The notes: generated by a model not told the origin, from the sequence alone. 64,000 nucleotides of DNA from CAIVVT01 sp963823095 (GCA_963823095.1 CAWGKI010000001.1:1240001-1304000), one strand, 5' to 3'. Counted from the stretch's first letter, positions 1 to 9,603 are shown. Numbers and translations are program-made.

Positions 1-517
1 CGTTTATGTTTTGCAGGAGCGCTCGAACGAGCGCCGCCTGAGTGTGAACGCCAACTTTCGGAAAGATCTCCTTCAAGTGGCGGCGAACGGTGTGGATGCT
101 GACGCGAAGCCGCCGCGCGACCTCCGCGGTTTTGTGGCCCTCGGCCACCTCCACTGCGACTCTGCACTCGGCCTCTGTCAATGAGAACCGGTCCCGAAGA
201 AAAGCGAGTCGCGGACCGTGCAAGTCGGGCAGACTCACTCGAACGAGCATACGCCCAGCGCCAGAGCCGTCCGGCGGAATGATGGGGACTGCTTCCAGGT
301 GCAGATGGCTGAGATTCTGGCCCCCGGGCATCAGCCGCTCGAACGGTACGGCCGCGTCGTCCGCGGCGGCCCACTCCCGCGACCACTCGCACAGCAATGT
401 CTCCAAGCCGGGGTATGCCTCAAAGATCTCATGGGCGCCTGGAACTACTCCTGCAATTGCCCCATTCAGGTCCGCTACAATCCATGCTACCCGGCCCGCC
501 TTCAGATCGAAAAACAT
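1..517 (-). CDS. LuxR-type HTH transcriptional regulator (3' end cut by window)
   Basis: Reading leftward from ATG at 515-517 gives at least 172 residues before the window edge. The last 65 residues form a clear LuxR/GerE helix-turn-helix: they start FSLTEAECRVAVEVAEG and continue through TAEVARRL, SIHTVRRHLKEIFPKVGV and ALVRALL. The N-terminal 110 residues (MFFDLKAGRVAWIVADL...) resemble no receiver domain: the Asp/Lys pattern of CheY is missing, so this may be a stand-alone or ligand-sensing regulator. An in-frame stop lies about 30 bases upstream of the chosen ATG, so the start cannot be much earlier. No strong ribosome binding site is visible. The DNA-binding class is certain; the regulon is unknown. 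Confidence 0.8.
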   Translation of the reverse strand, partial: MFFDLKAGRVAWIVADLNGAIAGVVPGAHEIFEAYPGLETLLCEWSREWAAADDAAVPFERLMPGGQNLSHLHLEAVPIIPPDGSGAGRMLVRVSLPDLHGPRLAFLRDRFSLTEAECRVAVEVAEGHKTAEVARRLRVSIHTVRRHLKEIFPKVGVHTQAALVRALLQNIN

Positions 518-1043
518 CGACTGTTTATTCCCACTGCGGACTTCTATTCATCCGCTGACCCCTGCTGGAAAGAACGGGGACCGGATTGATCCCACCTTCC
601 CCTTAAAGAATGCGTAACCGGGCACCGTCAGGTCTACACCCAAATGGGTGGGATAACAGTGTTTAATAGATTTATTAACCTACATGAAGCAAGGGCGGCC
701 GCCGATTTCCACCGGAGCGGACGGCCATATCGGACGCGCTGTCGGTCTGGCCAACAGCACGGCGCACAACGAGTGGCCCGCGAGACACCCGGCGGCGATA
801 GGCAGGTCCGAAATCGGGCGCGAAGGAATTCCGTCAGGCTCGTTTCAACCGAGTCATAAGGCCCGGATCCACGGGGTTCAGTTCGCTCCTTTTGTCCGCA
901 TTCGCGCCGCTCTTCGCAAATCGAGCGTAAATCGGAATCAAACAGCCGTGCGAACGTGCTTCAATCAGATACTTGGAGATCCGCTTCGCCGGAGCTGAAC
1001 CGCACCTGGAACGAAGCGCGCCCGACTGGTCCCAATCAACGCT
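518..1043. other. Intergenic region, no gene seen
   Basis: This 526-base gap between the divergent LuxR gene and mbfA holds only short overlapping open frames without family resemblance. An AT-rich imperfect dyad (GTTTAATA, 3-base gap, TTATTAAC) lies near 660-680 and could be an operator, but I have no support beyond its shape. Confidence 0.4.
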
Positions 1044-2003
1044 ATGCCACGCAACTTCAAAGATCTTTCGGAACAGGAAATCGTCGCACTCGCGATCTCT
1101 CTCGAAGAGGAGGACGAGCGCATTTACGCGGATTTCGCCAACGGGCTCAGCGACACCTATCCCGCTACGGCCCAGGTCTTCGAGGCCATGCGCGAAGAGG
1201 AAGCCGGCCACCGCCGTCAGTTGATCGAGACTCACCGCGCGAAATTCGGCGAGCACATCCCGTTGATCCGGCGGCAGGACGTAAAGGGATTCGTGCAGCG
1301 CAAGCCCGTTTGGCTCATCCGCCCGCTCGGCATCAATACGGTGCGGAAGCAGACCGAGCTGATGGAACTCGAAACGCGCCGCTTCTACGAGCGCGCGATG
1401 CAGCACGTCACCGACGCCGGCATCCGAAAGCTGCTTGGAGACCTTGCCGAAGTCGAGCGGAAGCACTCGGCTACCGCGGAGTCGCTCGAGCACGAACACC
1501 TGACTCCTGGCGCGCGCGGAGAGGAAGACGCCACCAACCGTCGTCTCTTCGTGCTGCAAGTGGTGCAACCTGGCCTGGCGGGCTTGATGGATGGTTCGGT
1601 CTCGACGCTCGCCCCGGTCTTCGCCGCGGCGTTCGCGACGCACAGCAGCAAGGACGCATTACTGGTCGGACTGGCGGCGTCGATCGGCGCGGGCATCTCG
1701 ATGGGCTTCGCCGAGGCCCTCTCAGACGACGGCTCGCTCACCGGGCGGGGCCACCCGTGGGCGCGCGGCCTGGTCTGCGGGCTGATGACCACGGCGGGCG
1801 GCATCGGCCACACGCTGCCCTATCTCATCCCGGATTTCAAGATCGCAACGGGCGTGGCTGTCGGCATTGTCGCGGTCGAGCTCGCCATCATCAGTTGGAT
1901 CCGCCACGAATACATGGACACGCCCATCGTGTCGGCCACGCTGCAGGTGGTGCTGGGCGGCGTCCTGGTGTTCCTCACGGGCATCCTGATCGGCATCTCG
2001 TAG
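1044..2003 (+). CDS. mbfA: Membrane-bound ferritin-like iron exporter (MbfA/VIT1 family)
   Basis: The 319-residue protein joins an N-terminal rubrerythrin/ferritin-like domain (about residues 1-150) to a VIT1/CCC1-type membrane domain (about 165-319). The four-helix part shows the repeated acidic metal-binding pattern: EEEDERIYADF, EEEAGHRRQL, ELETRRFYERAM and EVERKHSATAE. The C-terminal half has GLMDGSVSTLAPVFAAAF, GISMGFAEALSDDG and GGIGHTLPYL, typical of vacuolar iron transporter-like proteins, with about four to five membrane segments. Known MbfA proteins of alphaproteobacteria export iron and protect against iron and peroxide stress; the same role at the inner membrane is inferred here. 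The length matches the family (about 325). No Fur or Irr box was recognised upstream. Confidence 0.88.
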   Translation: MPRNFKDLSEQEIVALAISLEEEDERIYADFANGLSDTYPATAQVFEAMREEEAGHRRQLIETHRAKFGEHIPLIRRQDVKGFVQRKPVWLIRPLGINTVRKQTELMELETRRFYERAMQHVTDAGIRKLLGDLAEVERKHSATAESLEHEHLTPGARGEEDATNRRLFVLQVVQPGLAGLMDGSVSTLAPVFAAAFATHSSKDALLVGLAASIGAGISMGFAEALSDDGSLTGRGHPWARGLVCGLMTTAGGIGHTLPYLIPDFKIATGVAVGIVAVELAIISWIRHEYMDTPIVSATLQVVLGGVLVFLTGILIGIS

Positions 2004-2042
2004 CGTCGCCAAGCGGCGCTCCAGATCCGCGCGGGCCAACCT

Positions 2043-3374
2043 TTACTTCGTCTTCACCGCGATCACCGTGGCATACGGATCTGCCTTCACGCCCGCCACG
2101 TCGATGGAAACCCCGTCGGCTGTCTGCCTGAACCGCAGCGGCTTGTTCCCAACCAGCAAAGCCACCGACTTCGCATGCAGCCCTTTCACTTCGAGCGTCT
2201 CCTTCGGCATATCGAAGACGTGCAGGTAAACCGTGCCGGCCTTGGCGGTGGAGCGGCCGAACGCCAGGTCTTGCAGCGGGCCGTACGTGGTCCCGTAGAT
2301 TGCGTCGCCGTTCACTCTTAGCCAATCGCCTATCTGGAGTAACCGCTCTTCAAACTCGGGTTGAATCTTGCCCTCGGGCGTAGGCCCGACGTTCAACAGG
2401 AAATTGCCGCCCTTGCTGGCCGCGTCGATCAGCGCGCGAACCAGCGTCGTAGTGGACTTAAACTTGCGGTCGTTTTTGTTGTACGCCCAAGTGTCGTTGA
2501 TCGTCATGCACGTTTCCCAGGGTTGGAATTGCTCCGGGCTCGGCGGAGCTTTCACCACTCCCTGATCGTTCGGATTCACTTCGACGATCTTCGCGCCCTT
2601 GGTCGGAATCCCGTTCGGCAGCCGTTGCTCCGGAGTCACGAAATCGCCGGTGAGCCCGATGCGGTCGTTGATCAGTGTCATCGGTTGCAGGTCGTGAATG
2701 AGCTTGTGGAAGCGAACCCCGTCGTATTTCTCCTTGTGGTCCAGCCCGTCGAACCAGATGACGTACGCGTCGCCGTAGCGAGTGAGCAATTCGCGCAGTT
2801 GCAGTTCCATGTAGCTCAGGTATACCGGCCAGTCGGGACGCGTTGGGTCGCCTGCCCAAGTCTGACTGGAGAGTTTCGATGTGTCGCGGTATGCCGGGTG
2901 GTTCATATCCGGAGGCGAGTAGTAGAAGCCCAGCGGCATGCCCTCCGCCTTCGCCGCCTTGGCCAGCATCGCGACAACGTCCTTGTTGTACGGCGTATTC
3001 GCGATCTTGTACTTCGTATAGGACGAGTCGAACATGCAGAAGCCGTCGTGGTGTTTCGTCGTGATCACCATGTAGCGCTGCCCGGCCGCCTTCGCGAGGC
3101 GAACCCAGGCTTGCGGGTCGAATTGAGTCGGGTTGAAGCGCTGCGGCAGTGCCCTGTACTCGGCCTCGGAGATGCCGCCCGGCGTGGGCACCATGATCGG
3201 CCAGGAAGCCTCGACGCTGGCCAGCGAGTAAGGCCCCCAGTGGATGAACATCCCGAACTTGTAATCGTTCATCCGCTGCAGCCGCGCCGCTGCATGCGAA
3301 TCGGGTTCGGCGCCTGCCGCAACGCCGGAAACCACCAACGCAAGAATGAGAGTGCGCTCACTTGATAACCGCAT
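2043..3374 (-). CDS. Secreted alpha-L-fucosidase (GH29)
   Basis: Start chosen at ATG 3372-3374 because AGGAG lies eight bases upstream and the protein then begins with a signal peptide (MRLSSERTLILALVVSG...). The 443-residue product has the GH29 landmarks: FGMFIHWGPYS, YMVITTKHHDGFCMFDS, GFYYSPPD, and VIWFDGLDH, where the Asp of WFDG is the family's catalytic nucleophile. The C-terminal 80 residues resemble the beta-sandwich that follows the barrel. It would remove terminal L-fucose from glycans in the periplasm or outside the cell. It stands alone, convergent with mbfA (40-base gap), with no sugar transporter beside it. The acid/base residue could not be placed by eye. Confidence 0.9.
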   Translation of the reverse strand: MRLSSERTLILALVVSGVAAGAEPDSHAAARLQRMNDYKFGMFIHWGPYSLASVEASWPIMVPTPGGISEAEYRALPQRFNPTQFDPQAWVRLAKAAGQRYMVITTKHHDGFCMFDSSYTKYKIANTPYNKDVVAMLAKAAKAEGMPLGFYYSPPDMNHPAYRDTSKLSSQTWAGDPTRPDWPVYLSYMELQLRELLTRYGDAYVIWFDGLDHKEKYDGVRFHKLIHDLQPMTLINDRIGLTGDFVTPEQRLPNGIPTKGAKIVEVNPNDQGVVKAPPSPEQFQPWETCMTINDTWAYNKNDRKFKSTTTLVRALIDAASKGGNFLLNVGPTPEGKIQPEFEERLLQIGDWLRVNGDAIYGTTYGPLQDLAFGRSTAKAGTVYLHVFDMPKETLEVKGLHAKSVALLVGNKPLRFRQTADGVSIDVAGVKADPYATVIAVKTK

Positions 3375-3477
3375 CGTATTCTCCTGCGCCCTCCAGCATA
3401 TCCTCACTGGAGAACGATGGCGAGCGATGTATGCGGATCCGCTTTCAGCCGGAGCCGGTTGTGCCTTCCCCGGAAAG

Positions 3478-4236
3478 TCAGTCGAGCGGCGACTGCCCAA
3501 CGATTTCGATGCCGAAGCCTTCCAGTCCTACCACCTTGCGCGGATGGTTGGTCAGGAGATGAATTCGGGTCAGGCCCAGATCGGAGAGAATTTGAGCGCC
3601 AATCCCGGTCTCGTGCTGCAGCAGTTTCTGGCCCGCGGGAGAAGCGTAGTGCATGTGCGCGCGATTGTGCGTGACCAGGTGCGCGAGCCCGCTCCCGGCC
3701 TCCGGCTCCGTTTGGATTGTGCCTGCGTCGGTCTGGTGCAGGTACACCAGCACCCCTGCGCCCTCCTTGGCGATGCGCTCCAAAGAAGACCGCAAAATCC
3801 GCTGGCAATCGCATTCCGTGGAGCCGAAAACGTCGCCAAAGGTGCACCGGGCATGCATCCGCACCAGCGCAACTTCCCGCCGGTCGGGTTTGCCGAAGAC
3901 CACGGCCATGTGCGTTTCCGGATCGATGGAGCTGCGATAGGCGAAAGTCTGAAACTCGCCCAGATCCGTCTTGAGGACCCCTTCCGCGCTGCGCTGGACG
4001 ATCCGCTCGTGCTTCATCCGGTAGCGGATCAGGTCGGCGACGGAGATCATTTTGATCCCGTGCTGCTCGCAAAAGACCTTGAGTTGCGGCACGCGCGCCA
4101 TGGTGCCGTCCTCGTTCATCACCTCACAAATGACGCCGCCGGGTTGCAGGCCGGTGAGTTTGGCCAGGTCGACAGCGGCCTCGGTCTGGCCGGTTCGCAC
4201 CAGGACGCCGCCGCGCCGGGCGCGAATCGGAAACAT
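3478..4236 (-). CDS. ribBA: RibA half of ribBA (GTP cyclohydrolase II-like), separated by a frameshift
   Basis: This frame holds the last part of the DHBP synthase domain (MFPIRARRGGVLVRTGQTEA...AADL-type tail through VPQLKVFCEQHGIKMISVADLIRYR) followed by a GTP cyclohydrolase II domain. The zinc-binding triad is visible in ARCTFGDVFGSTECDCQRIL. The end, IHLLTNHPRKVVGLEGFGIEIVG, is typical of RibA. The usual substrate-binding stretch RQEGRGIGL is absent and replaced by HQTDAGTIQTEPEAGSGLAH, so GTP hydrolysis by this domain is uncertain. The frame continues from the upstream ribB frame with a one-base loss near 4258-4262. Restoring it gives NSRPxDLARPGHMFPIR, as expected for the family. Probably one riboflavin-biosynthesis gene. 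Confidence 0.8.
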   Translation of the reverse strand: MFPIRARRGGVLVRTGQTEAAVDLAKLTGLQPGGVICEVMNEDGTMARVPQLKVFCEQHGIKMISVADLIRYRMKHERIVQRSAEGVLKTDLGEFQTFAYRSSIDPETHMAVVFGKPDRREVALVRMHARCTFGDVFGSTECDCQRILRSSLERIAKEGAGVLVYLHQTDAGTIQTEPEAGSGLAHLVTHNRAHMHYASPAGQKLLQHETGIGAQILSDLGLTRIHLLTNHPRKVVGLEGFGIEIVGQSPLD

Positions 4237-4613
4237 GTGCCCGGGGCGAGCCAGATCGACGGCCTCGAATTCGGATCGATCGCCACTTGCACGGTTCTGG
4301 CCCGGTCGGCCGCCGAGATGCCGGTGGTCACGCCTTCGGCTGCGTCGATCGCCTCAGTGAACGCGGTGCCGAACTGCGAAGTGTTGTGACGCGTCATCGG
4401 AGGCAACTGGAGCCGGTCGCAAATCTCAGGAGCCAGCGCGAGGCAGATCAAGCCGCGGCCCTGGAGCGCCATGAAATTGATCATCTCCGGCGTGACGAAC
4501 TCGGCCGCGACGGTCAGATCGCCCTCGTTTTCACGATCTTCGTCATCGACCACCACCAGCATCCGTCCCTGGCGAAAGTCCTCAAGCGCGTCTTCGATGG
4601 GAGAAAAAGGCAT
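4119..4613 (-). CDS. ribBA: RibB half of ribBA (3,4-dihydroxy-2-butanone 4-phosphate synthase), frameshifted
   Basis: Start at ATG 4611-4613, with AGGA six bases upstream. The frame encodes the N-terminal DHBP synthase domain: ALEDFRQGRMLVVVDDEDRENEGDL (the acidic active-site loop), MINFMALQGRGLICLAL, RHNTSQFGTAFTEAIDA and GVTTGISAADRARTV. All are standard RibB signatures. After VAIDPNSRP (about base 4262) the frame loses homology and reads out-of-frame sequence until a stop at 4119, while the homologous sequence continues in the next minus frame. The enzyme converts ribulose 5-phosphate to the four-carbon riboflavin precursor. I saw no FMN riboswitch in the leader between this gene and the tRNA. 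A sequencing error is the simplest explanation for the break. Confidence 0.82.
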   Translation of the reverse strand: MPFSPIEDALEDFRQGRMLVVVDDEDRENEGDLTVAAEFVTPEMINFMALQGRGLICLALAPEICDRLQLPPMTRHNTSQFGTAFTEAIDAAEGVTTGISAADRARTVQVAIDPNSRPSIWLAPGTCFRFAPGAAASWCEPARPRPLSTWPNSPACNPAASFVR

Positions 4614-4797
4614 CACAAATCCTGAATTCCCATTATGGATCCTGAGCCCTTCGGAAGCCCGCCGAAGCTTGGCGAAAAGACCGCGTCCGGCGTCCGCAAA
4701 CGACTGATTTCTCGCGTCTGAACGCTAGTCGCCCACCCGCTGGAGGGTAATCCTCAAACCCATATGGTATTCTGAGTCCAGACCTATACTGCCTCGC

Positions 4798-4890
4798 GGA
4801 GAGGTGGCTGAGTGGTCGAAAGCAGCGGTTTGCTAAACCGTCGTAGTGCTATAAGCGCTACCCAGGGTTCGAATCCCTGCCTCTCCGCCA
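4798..4890 (+). tRNA. tRNA-Ser (anticodon GCU)
   Basis: The acceptor stem GGAGAGG pairs with CCTCTCC at the 3' end, followed by a G discriminator and an encoded CCA (4888-4890). The anticodon loop is TTGCTAA with GCT at 4832-4834. There is a long variable arm (TCGTAGTGCTATAAGCGCTA) as expected for serine, and the T arm is CAGGGTTCGAATCCCTG. The gene reads serine codons AGC/AGU. Confidence 0.96.
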
Positions 4891-5503
4891 GTAAATTCAA
4901 GTTCTTGCAAGCCTCGCGAAGCAAAGCAAATCCGTTGCCAGCCACACGGATCGCAGGACCGGTACTCTCACTGCTCTTCATTCGATTTCACCGAAGTTGA
5001 CCGCTCTGTGGTGCGAGTTTGGTGACAGCCGGTCGATTTTCTTGCAGTAGCCCTCGACTGTCACCTCTGGCGTCGCCGTCGCGAGAGCCGAATCATCACC
5101 CAACAGCACCTGCTAAGAAGGCCGACTTCACATTCCAAGCAGCCGCCGCAGACCGCCTCGTAGAAATCCTGGACTTGGTTGTCCATCGCTTAACACTGCT
5201 GGGAGTCACCTTATTCGGCGCATACGAACCTCTGGTTAGGTGTGGGTTCCACCGTTAGCGCAGGCGCCACATTCAGTAGCTCGTTCCCAGCGAGTGCGGA
5301 TGGACCTGTGCCGCGGGGCTTGCGATCATTTCGATGCGCCCCGCAGTGCCCGTCAGTTCTTTGAGGTGCGCGTCGCCGTTGGCCGAAAACGGTACCTTCG
5401 GCAAGACAGAATCGCAAACGGCTTTTCGTCGCCGTACAATGGATCCTCCGTGGGCAAACATTGAGTTGAGTGATGGTCTCAGCCCGGGGGACAGGTTCAA
5501 GCG
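4891..5503. other. Intergenic region, no convincing gene
   Basis: This 613-base gap follows the tRNA. A minus-strand open frame (about 5273-5500) ends in KELTGTAGRIEMIASPA..., which has protein-like composition and could be the remnant of a C-terminus. I do not recognise it and cannot support it as a gene. Confidence 0.35.
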
Positions 5504-7237
5504 ATGAGAGATGATCCGAGACGGGGAGAGAAGATGGTGACAGGTGAGGCTCGGTATCTCCTGGCGGCCGCGCTGTTTGTGGGCTCACCGGTACCATACC
5601 TTCTCACGATGGCGGCTCTGGCCGGATCGCCACGGGACGCGTTCGACACTTTGTGGCGCTGGTCGTTTCTCTTCTTCCTGTACTGGGCGCCTCTGGGGAT
5701 TATTCTGTTCCGGGCGAAGCTGCGGACAGCATGGAAGTTTTTGGTAGCCTACCTGGCGTCCGTACCGCTCTATGCAATCTGTCTGTGGGTGATTTACCCG
5801 ACGGCAGGCAGCTCATTTCGTCCGTTTCGCAGCGGCGTGTTGCCAATCTACTTTTCCGCGACACCTACGATTTTTCTGTGCGTAGTGTGCTTGTATTTCA
5901 TCTGCCGGTCGCGAGGATGGCTGCCCAAGGCGGCGATCTTGCTGGCGTGGGTCGTGTTTTTCGTCGGCGTGTTCGTTCCCATCGTTATGTGGGCTCGGAC
6001 AGACCATTACGGGTGGCCGCCTGGGGAGAATGGACGGCTGGCCATTGTGAACGCTCATATTGTGCGTTTGGGAAGGGGACCAGCGGTTGGCGAGTTGGTA
6101 GACGGAGACGCGGTGCTGGTGGAAGGCGGCAAGATAACGGGGGTGGTTCCTGCCGCGGAGGTGGGGCCTGATTGGCCAAGGCTGGACGCTGCGGGTGCGT
6201 ATCTTTTGCCCGGACTCATTGACGTACACGCGCACCTGCTCGCGCCGGTGCGGTCGGTAGGGGCGCCGTTCGACTACGGGTACATGGTCGAGTGCCTCTT
6301 TTCGAGCTATGCTCCCCATCGGCGGGAGTATCTCGAGAAAGGAATCACAGCCGTCCGCGATGATGGGGGGCCAGCGGCGCGGCTGTTCGCGTTGCGGTCG
6401 GCGATCGCAGGTCACCGGCTGCTCGCGCCGCGACTGTTTGCCGTTGGGCGGTTGGTGACAGCTTCGCATGGGCATCCCGTGGCGACGATCTGGAAGCAGT
6501 TCCCGTCGCTTGCACGCGAAGGAGCGATCTTGGCGGATAGCCAGCAATCCTTAATCCGTGGCCTGGAGAAGAATTACCGGGACGGCCCGCCGGACGCGGT
6601 GAAGTTCGTCTACGGGACGATAGGTTTGGCTCCGGAACGACTCGCGCCGGAACTTTTGCGTGCGGGTATTGCGTGGTCGAGAGAGCGCCATTTGATTAGC
6701 GTGGTCCACGCAGAGACAACCGATGAGTTGCGAGAGGCCCTCGCCGATGGCGCGACGGGCGTGGAGCATGTGGCATCCATCGAGACCTTGCCGGCGGATC
6801 TGCTGGACCTGATAAGAACGAGGCGGCCTCTTCTGGACCCAACCTTTGGAGAATACGAGACGGCGCTGAAGCTGCGGCACGTAGATGACGCGCATCGAGC
6901 ACAGTTGCTGCGCCGGAAGTATGGATTTGTGCGGCAGATGTATGAAGCGGGAGGAGTCCTGGTGGTCGGGACGGACGCACCGCTGGTGGCGTACGGGGCG
7001 GGGCTGCACGATGAATTCAAACATTTTCAGGAGGCAGGATTCAGCCCGGTAGAGATCCTGACGTTCGACACGATCAACAATTCGGCGTACCTGGGCGCGT
7101 CGGACCATTTGGGGAGGATCGAAGCCGGGTACGACGCAGATTTGATTCTGGTGCGAGGAAATCCATTGCAGGACCTTTCGACGTTGCGGGTACCGGAGTG
7201 GGTATTGCGGGACGGTATGGCCGTGGTTCACCCCTGA
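5504..7237 (+). CDS. Amidohydrolase-family protein with an N-terminal membrane domain
   Basis: The 577-residue product starts with a hydrophobic region of about 170 residues containing about five membrane helices (YLLAAALFVGSPVPYLL, WSFLFFLYWAPLGIILF, AILLAWVVFFVGVFVPIVM and others). An amidohydrolase/imidazolonepropionase-like TIM barrel follows. Metal-site motifs visible are DVHAHL (HxH), VKFVYG (possible carboxylated Lys), VVHAET (His), EHVAS (His) and VGTDAP (Asp). The end (RIEAGYDADLILVRGNPL) is the usual composite beta-sandwich. The substrate is unknown; related enzymes hydrolyse cyclic amides or dipeptides. The membrane fusion suggests a membrane-anchored hydrolase. Start could be 5504 or the ATG at 5534, which has GGGGAGAG just upstream. 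Confidence 0.78.
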   Translation: MRDDPRRGEKMVTGEARYLLAAALFVGSPVPYLLTMAALAGSPRDAFDTLWRWSFLFFLYWAPLGIILFRAKLRTAWKFLVAYLASVPLYAICLWVIYPTAGSSFRPFRSGVLPIYFSATPTIFLCVVCLYFICRSRGWLPKAAILLAWVVFFVGVFVPIVMWARTDHYGWPPGENGRLAIVNAHIVRLGRGPAVGELVDGDAVLVEGGKITGVVPAAEVGPDWPRLDAAGAYLLPGLIDVHAHLLAPVRSVGAPFDYGYMVECLFSSYAPHRREYLEKGITAVRDDGGPAARLFALRSAIAGHRLLAPRLFAVGRLVTASHGHPVATIWKQFPSLAREGAILADSQQSLIRGLEKNYRDGPPDAVKFVYGTIGLAPERLAPELLRAGIAWSRERHLISVVHAETTDELREALADGATGVEHVASIETLPADLLDLIRTRRPLLDPTFGEYETALKLRHVDDAHRAQLLRRKYGFVRQMYEAGGVLVVGTDAPLVAYGAGLHDEFKHFQEAGFSPVEILTFDTINNSAYLGASDHLGRIEAGYDADLILVRGNPLQDLSTLRVPEWVLRDGMAVVHP

Positions 7238-7349
7238 GCGGGAGACGCCGCGGCGCTCCGCCGGTCACGCTTCGTCGCAGGGAGGCCGATCCACGTCGGC
7301 CTGCCCGCCTTTCGCAGCGCTGCCGAAAGCTTGCGAAGTGCACACCGCG

Positions 7350-8763
7350 CTACATATGCATATTCATGCCGCCGGTGCTGGGGTGCATGAGGTTCTTGTA
7401 GGCTTGGCAGTTGGTCGAGAACATCGGGTTGCTGCACATGCGCTGCTGCACCTGGTACATCATGTTGATGCGACGCGGCAAACAACCCTTGAGGATTGGT
7501 GGACATCATGTCCTCCCAGACGGTCGTGCTTCCTCCCCCCATCATGCCCATTCCAACCTGGCCATTGCCCAGTTGCAGCCTTGCATAAGCGCCGGCTCCG
7601 GAATAGGAATCGTATCCCGCTGCGGTGGTCAGCATCATGGCGATTTCATCCGCGTCGGACTCGGGGTCGTTCGCCATTTGCGAATCGACCGGGATCTTGC
7701 AGCCGTTGGTTCGGCATTGGATCACATGCGCCATCTCATGCGCCATGAGGAAGGCGAGTTCTCCATCCGAGTCACCGACCATCTCGACCAGCGACATGTA
7801 CATGGTCACCTGCTGGTTGCCGCTGGCGTCGAGTCCACCCGTCGCGTTGGCGATCCCATTGGCGGCGCTTCCCGGCATGAGATTGAAGCTGGGGTTTACT
7901 TGGTAGCCCAACTGCTTTGTCATTGCCATAATGCGGCCCCAGACCCGCATGGCGCGGGCTGTCTGGTCGGCGGGCACAAGCGACCGGCCGTCGGGCAGCG
8001 TGGCGAAGGAACCCACTTCCCAGCCGACGGTCCAGACTGCCGGCTTGTATACCGACGGGTTCGCCGTCTGGCCCGTAATCGACACAGAACCGGAGAAATT
8101 GGCCGGAAGACTCTTGAAACGCGTGGCCAGGCTGAAGGCATCATGACCGTGCGGAACGAGCTGGAACGATTGCGCACCCAGGTCGTTACCCGAGGCATCG
8201 ACAACATCGACCTTGTAAGTCATCGTGTCGGTGGGGCTTGGGTTGGCCACCGCGATTCCCATATTCCCGTTGGCCGCGGAGGTCCACTGCGCCGTGCCCG
8301 TGGTCGAGTTAGCTGCCAGTTCGGCCGAGACCGCGCCATTGGTCATGCTGCGGTAGTTGAGTTGGCCCATCACGGGCACGTCCGACTGCCCGGCAGCCCA
8401 GCCCCAAACCGGCGCGGGACCCTTGTGGGTCAATTGGCTGCGGAACATCCGGCTGCCCATGGCAGGCACGGCCGCTGAAATCGAAGCTACCGGACCGGAC
8501 CCGAAGTCCAGCATCATGGGCGTGCCGTCGTCGTTGTAAAAGGAAACGCTAAGATTGGCCGTGACCTTGTTCGTGTTAACGAACGTGAACGTCGCTTGCC
8601 AGGAATTGTTAGCATCGGGACCGCCCTCGGTCAAATGGGGGAAATACATCACGGATTGGGCATTCTGCGGCACAAGCAATGTCTGTGCCGCGACCGTTCC
8701 TGCTCCGATCACGGACAACGCGGCGAGGGCTATCGCCCAGTGGGCTCGCAAGTTCATTTGCAT
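7350..8763 (-). CDS. Secreted M48-like zinc metalloprotease with N-terminal beta domain (frameshifted near C-terminus)
   Basis: A signal peptide (MQMNLRAHWAIALAALSVIG...AAQ) is followed by about 230 residues of an extracellular beta-type domain (FPHLTEGG, FTFVNTNKVTANLSVSFYND, PVASISAAVPAMG). This closely resembles two units at the end of the giant SBBP protein at 53-57 kb. The catalytic part has MAHEMAHVIQ, an HExxH zinc site, and PESDADEIAM, the third-ligand helix of M48/gluzincin-type peptidases. In the main frame the last 100 residues are unlike protein. Removing one A from the AAA at 7480-7482 restores RRINMMYQVQQRMCSNPMF and ends at the TAG at 7350-7352, which also removes an overlap with the convergent amidohydrolase. 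I therefore give the repaired end. Function: probable periplasmic or secreted peptidase. Confidence 0.75.
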
Positions 8764-9393
8764 CTCCTAGTGATTCGGCTTCGCGCCGTTTCCACCCCTC
8801 AAACTCGAAACGCAGCCAGCCCGGGTGACGCAGAATCGCGACTCTGGTGGGACTTTCAGGCCAAGTCAGTTCGCAGATCGGACCCCTTCCCGGCTTTGGG
8901 ATCTCTACAGACCGATCCTGTTGCATTCGGCGGTCCACTCGGCTGTAGCGCCTCAGCGCCGTCTGTGCGAAGTGGCGGCGCGGAGGCCTCCCCAAGCTTT
9001 CGGCTAAAGCGTCCCAGGTCTGCGAGGGGTCGAGTTTTGCGCCCCCGCCGCACCGCTGTGCGTTGGCCGGGCTTCCGATCGGCTGTAATGTGCCATGCAA
9101 TGCACGGCTTACACTCCGCACAAAGTGGAGTGCTGGAGACGAGCTCACCTGGATTTCAGGTTCGTGGCGCTCTTCAGCGCGGCGCGCGCGTTCCGGGTCA
9201 CGCCCACCACTTCACATCCCGGCGCACGCGGCCCAAAGCCCAATGTGCGCCTCGGATGCACCAGGCGAATACCAATCTGTACGGAATTGTGTAATCCAAC
9301 CCATCTTGTGGGGCATCCCACGCGCGATCAAACGATGGGGTCTCAAGGTCGGCCCTGAAGTCCGGGGGCGCGGACCATCCCATCGACTGACTG
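8764..9393. other. Intergenic region with no recognised gene
   Basis: About 630 bases lie between the protease start and an integrase remnant. Several open frames overlap here, but all have arginine/serine/proline-rich shadow composition. The neighbouring integrase tail suggests this may be the decayed interior of an integrated element. Confidence 0.35.
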
Positions 9394-9576
9394 CTACGCA
9401 CCCGCTGCAGCGCACGACGTGACGCACGGATCGAGGCCGACGTTGTCGTTGACCGCGCACCGCATTCGCTGCTTACAGCCGAGGTATGGTTCAGTGGTCT
9501 GCACCGAAACGTGACCCAGCAAGAACTGGATCCGTTCGAGTTCTCCTCCTGCTTCATGACAGACGCGCGTTCGAAT
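9394..9576 (-). pseudogene. C-terminal remnant of a tyrosine recombinase/integrase
   Basis: Read on the minus strand, about 60 codons give VCHEAGGELERIQFLLGH then VSVQTTEPYLGCKQRMR and AVNDNVGLDP before TAG at 9394-9396. This matches the end of XerC/phage-type integrases, where the LLGH..V..T..YLG segment carries the catalytic His and Tyr. An in-frame stop precedes it at about 9579 and the body of the recombinase is absent. It is therefore a broken remnant, marking an old mobile element or genomic island edge next to the gene at 9604. Confidence 0.75.
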
Positions 9577-9603
9577 CTATGATGAGATAGGTTCACGATT
9601 TCG

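Noticed and set aside
2361..3365. Long plus frame over the fucosidase gene
   Set aside because: Opposite strand of a well-supported GH29 gene; composition is Arg/Val/His-rich without motifs.
4614..4797. Possible FMN riboswitch before ribBA
   Set aside because: The conserved AGGGGYGGGGUGAAAUUCC-type core and ACCGGCGGU element are not present on either strand.
5273..5500. Minus-strand frame ending KELTGTAGRIEMIASPA
   Set aside because: It looks partly protein-like but is short, has no recognised family, and its start region is unnatural.
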